The notes under the pieces: model-generated | Told to the model about the DNA's origin: nothing | Database searches by the model: none | Seen by the model: the letters and a program-made list of their open reading frames with translations, nothing else | Made by a program: the position numbers and the translations under genes | From: Myxococcales bacterium | Lineage (GTDB): Bacteria; Myxococcota_A; Polyangia; Polyangiales; Polyangiaceae | Length of the DNA: 45,613 bases | Direction: 5' to 3' | Assembly (NCBI GenBank): GCA_016191785.1 | Contig: JACPVJ010000166.1 | Location: 1 to 45,613 of the forward strand | Part shown: positions 45,249-45,613 of the stretch, piece after piece | Numbering within the stretch: the first letter of the stretch is position 1 | Layout of the letters: every line of letters begins with the position of its first letter

Positions 45249-45368
45249 CGGTGGCAGGGGCGGAGGCGGTGACGGCGGCGGAGACCGTGCCCCTTCGGGC
45301 ATCACGAAGCGCGTCGCATGGCACACCGGTGCGCCGGCCAAGGCGGGGGCGGTGGCAGGGGCGGAGGC
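45249..45368. repeat. 19-bp direct repeat with diverged flanks
   Basis: CGGTGGCAGGGGCGGAGGC occurs at 45249-45267 and again at 45350-45368, 101 bases apart. Downstream of each copy a related G-rich segment continues (GACCGTGCCCC versus GATCTGTCCCC), so a longer duplication has decayed. No gene spans it. Confidence 0.6.
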
Positions 45369-45439
45369 CGTGGCGGGATCTGTCCCCCGTCGGAGCCGCT
45401 GCGGAACACCCGGCGGGGTGGGACTTCCCAGGAGCCGCC

Positions 45440-45613
45440 TCCGCGAAGGCCCCGTCGAGGATCTGATGAGAGGTCTCGACGCCCCAATGGCGGCGCACCA
45501 CGAGGAGCCACTCTCGCATCGGTCGACCGAGAGCGCGGCAGGCTCGAGATGAAGTAGCGGTCTTCGTGCGAGAGGCGGGCCCCGGTCGCGTCGAAGGTCT
45601 CGACTTCGACGCG
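45440..45613 (-). pseudogene. Remnant of an IS4/ISAs1-like DDE transposase, frameshifted and truncated
   Basis: Reading the minus strand from the window edge gives a frame with SHEDRYFISSLPRSRSTDA, then another frame, starting at about 45519, with EWLLVVRRHWGVETSHQ and LDGAFAE. Together they match the C-terminal part of IS4/ISAs1-type transposases, in which YFISSLP is followed by the WLxxVRxHWGxE block with the catalytic Glu. One extra base near 45519-45522 (GCGAGAGTGG in place of GCGGAGTGG) breaks the frame. The match stops after GAFAE and is followed by low-complexity DNA. The 5' part lies outside the window. Confidence 0.75.

Overview
The window is 45.6 kb of very GC-rich DNA, densely packed with genes on both strands. 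The gene mix points to a myxobacterium (Myxococcota), probably the Polyangiales/Sorangium side. Supporting evidence: a eukaryote-like Ser/Thr kinase plus an FHA-linked kinase, many secreted lipoproteins with Pro/Ala-rich linkers, Cys-rich MopE-type proteins with DGxDxDCxG-like motifs, a DUF2330 protein ending in a MYXO-CTERM-like tail, AgmX/TonB-C-like domains, PEGA and TPR proteins, PilZ proteins and pilB-pilT. The lineage is an inference; no rRNA or other phylogenetic marker beyond rpsT and purF was examined. I saw no tRNA, rRNA or CRISPR array.

Layout. 1-4.6 kb: the tail of a probable ECF sigma factor, an overlapping membrane anti-sigma-like protein, a small basic ORF and rpsT behind a consensus promoter, a Ser/Thr kinase, and a PEGA/TPR outer-membrane-type protein. 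4.7-11.4 kb: acetyl-CoA synthetase, an M20 peptidase on the opposite strand, a nucleotidyltransferase/HAD phosphatase pair, and a sulfonate-type ABC binding protein and permease without an ATPase. 11.5-19.7 kb: envelope proteins (AgmX-like lipoprotein, coiled-coil lipoprotein with PilZ partner, penicillin-binding transpeptidase, DUF2330/MYXO-CTERM protein), an acyl-CoA dehydrogenase/Nudix pair, and a Cys-rich lipoprotein. 19.8-26.1 kb: a zinc-ribbon membrane protein, an Aur1-like PAP2 enzyme, a lipoprotein, a MoeB enzyme with an N-terminal rhodanese, and an overlapping FHA protein/divergent kinase pair.

26.2-36.6 kb: pilB and pilT (no pilC beside them), an OmpL-type porin, an intergenic region with repeats, a 953-residue TPR protein, purF overlapping an HMG-CoA lyase gene, and a PilZ gene behind a sigma-54-like site. 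36.6-44.5 kb: a run of four minus-strand exported proteins (small lipoprotein, DUF4349, cyclophilin, DUF192), two overlapping Cys-rich/MopE-like lipoprotein genes, and a DUF3160 lipoprotein. 44.5-45.6 kb: a BrnT-like toxin/CopG-type antitoxin pair next to a frameshifted transposase remnant and a 19-bp repeat.

Most of the window reads as ordinary chromosomal backbone with a strong cell-envelope theme; only the last ~1 kb looks like a mobile/accessory patch. The most interesting signals are: a set of genes that look leaderless (promoter-like element 4-13 nt before the ATG and no Shine-Dalgarno), the FHA protein/non-RD kinase pair, the inverted-order rhodanese-MoeB behind two operator-like dyads, the rpsT leader that starts with a terminator-like hairpin and carries a 54-codon basic ORF, and the degraded IS/toxin-antitoxin junction.
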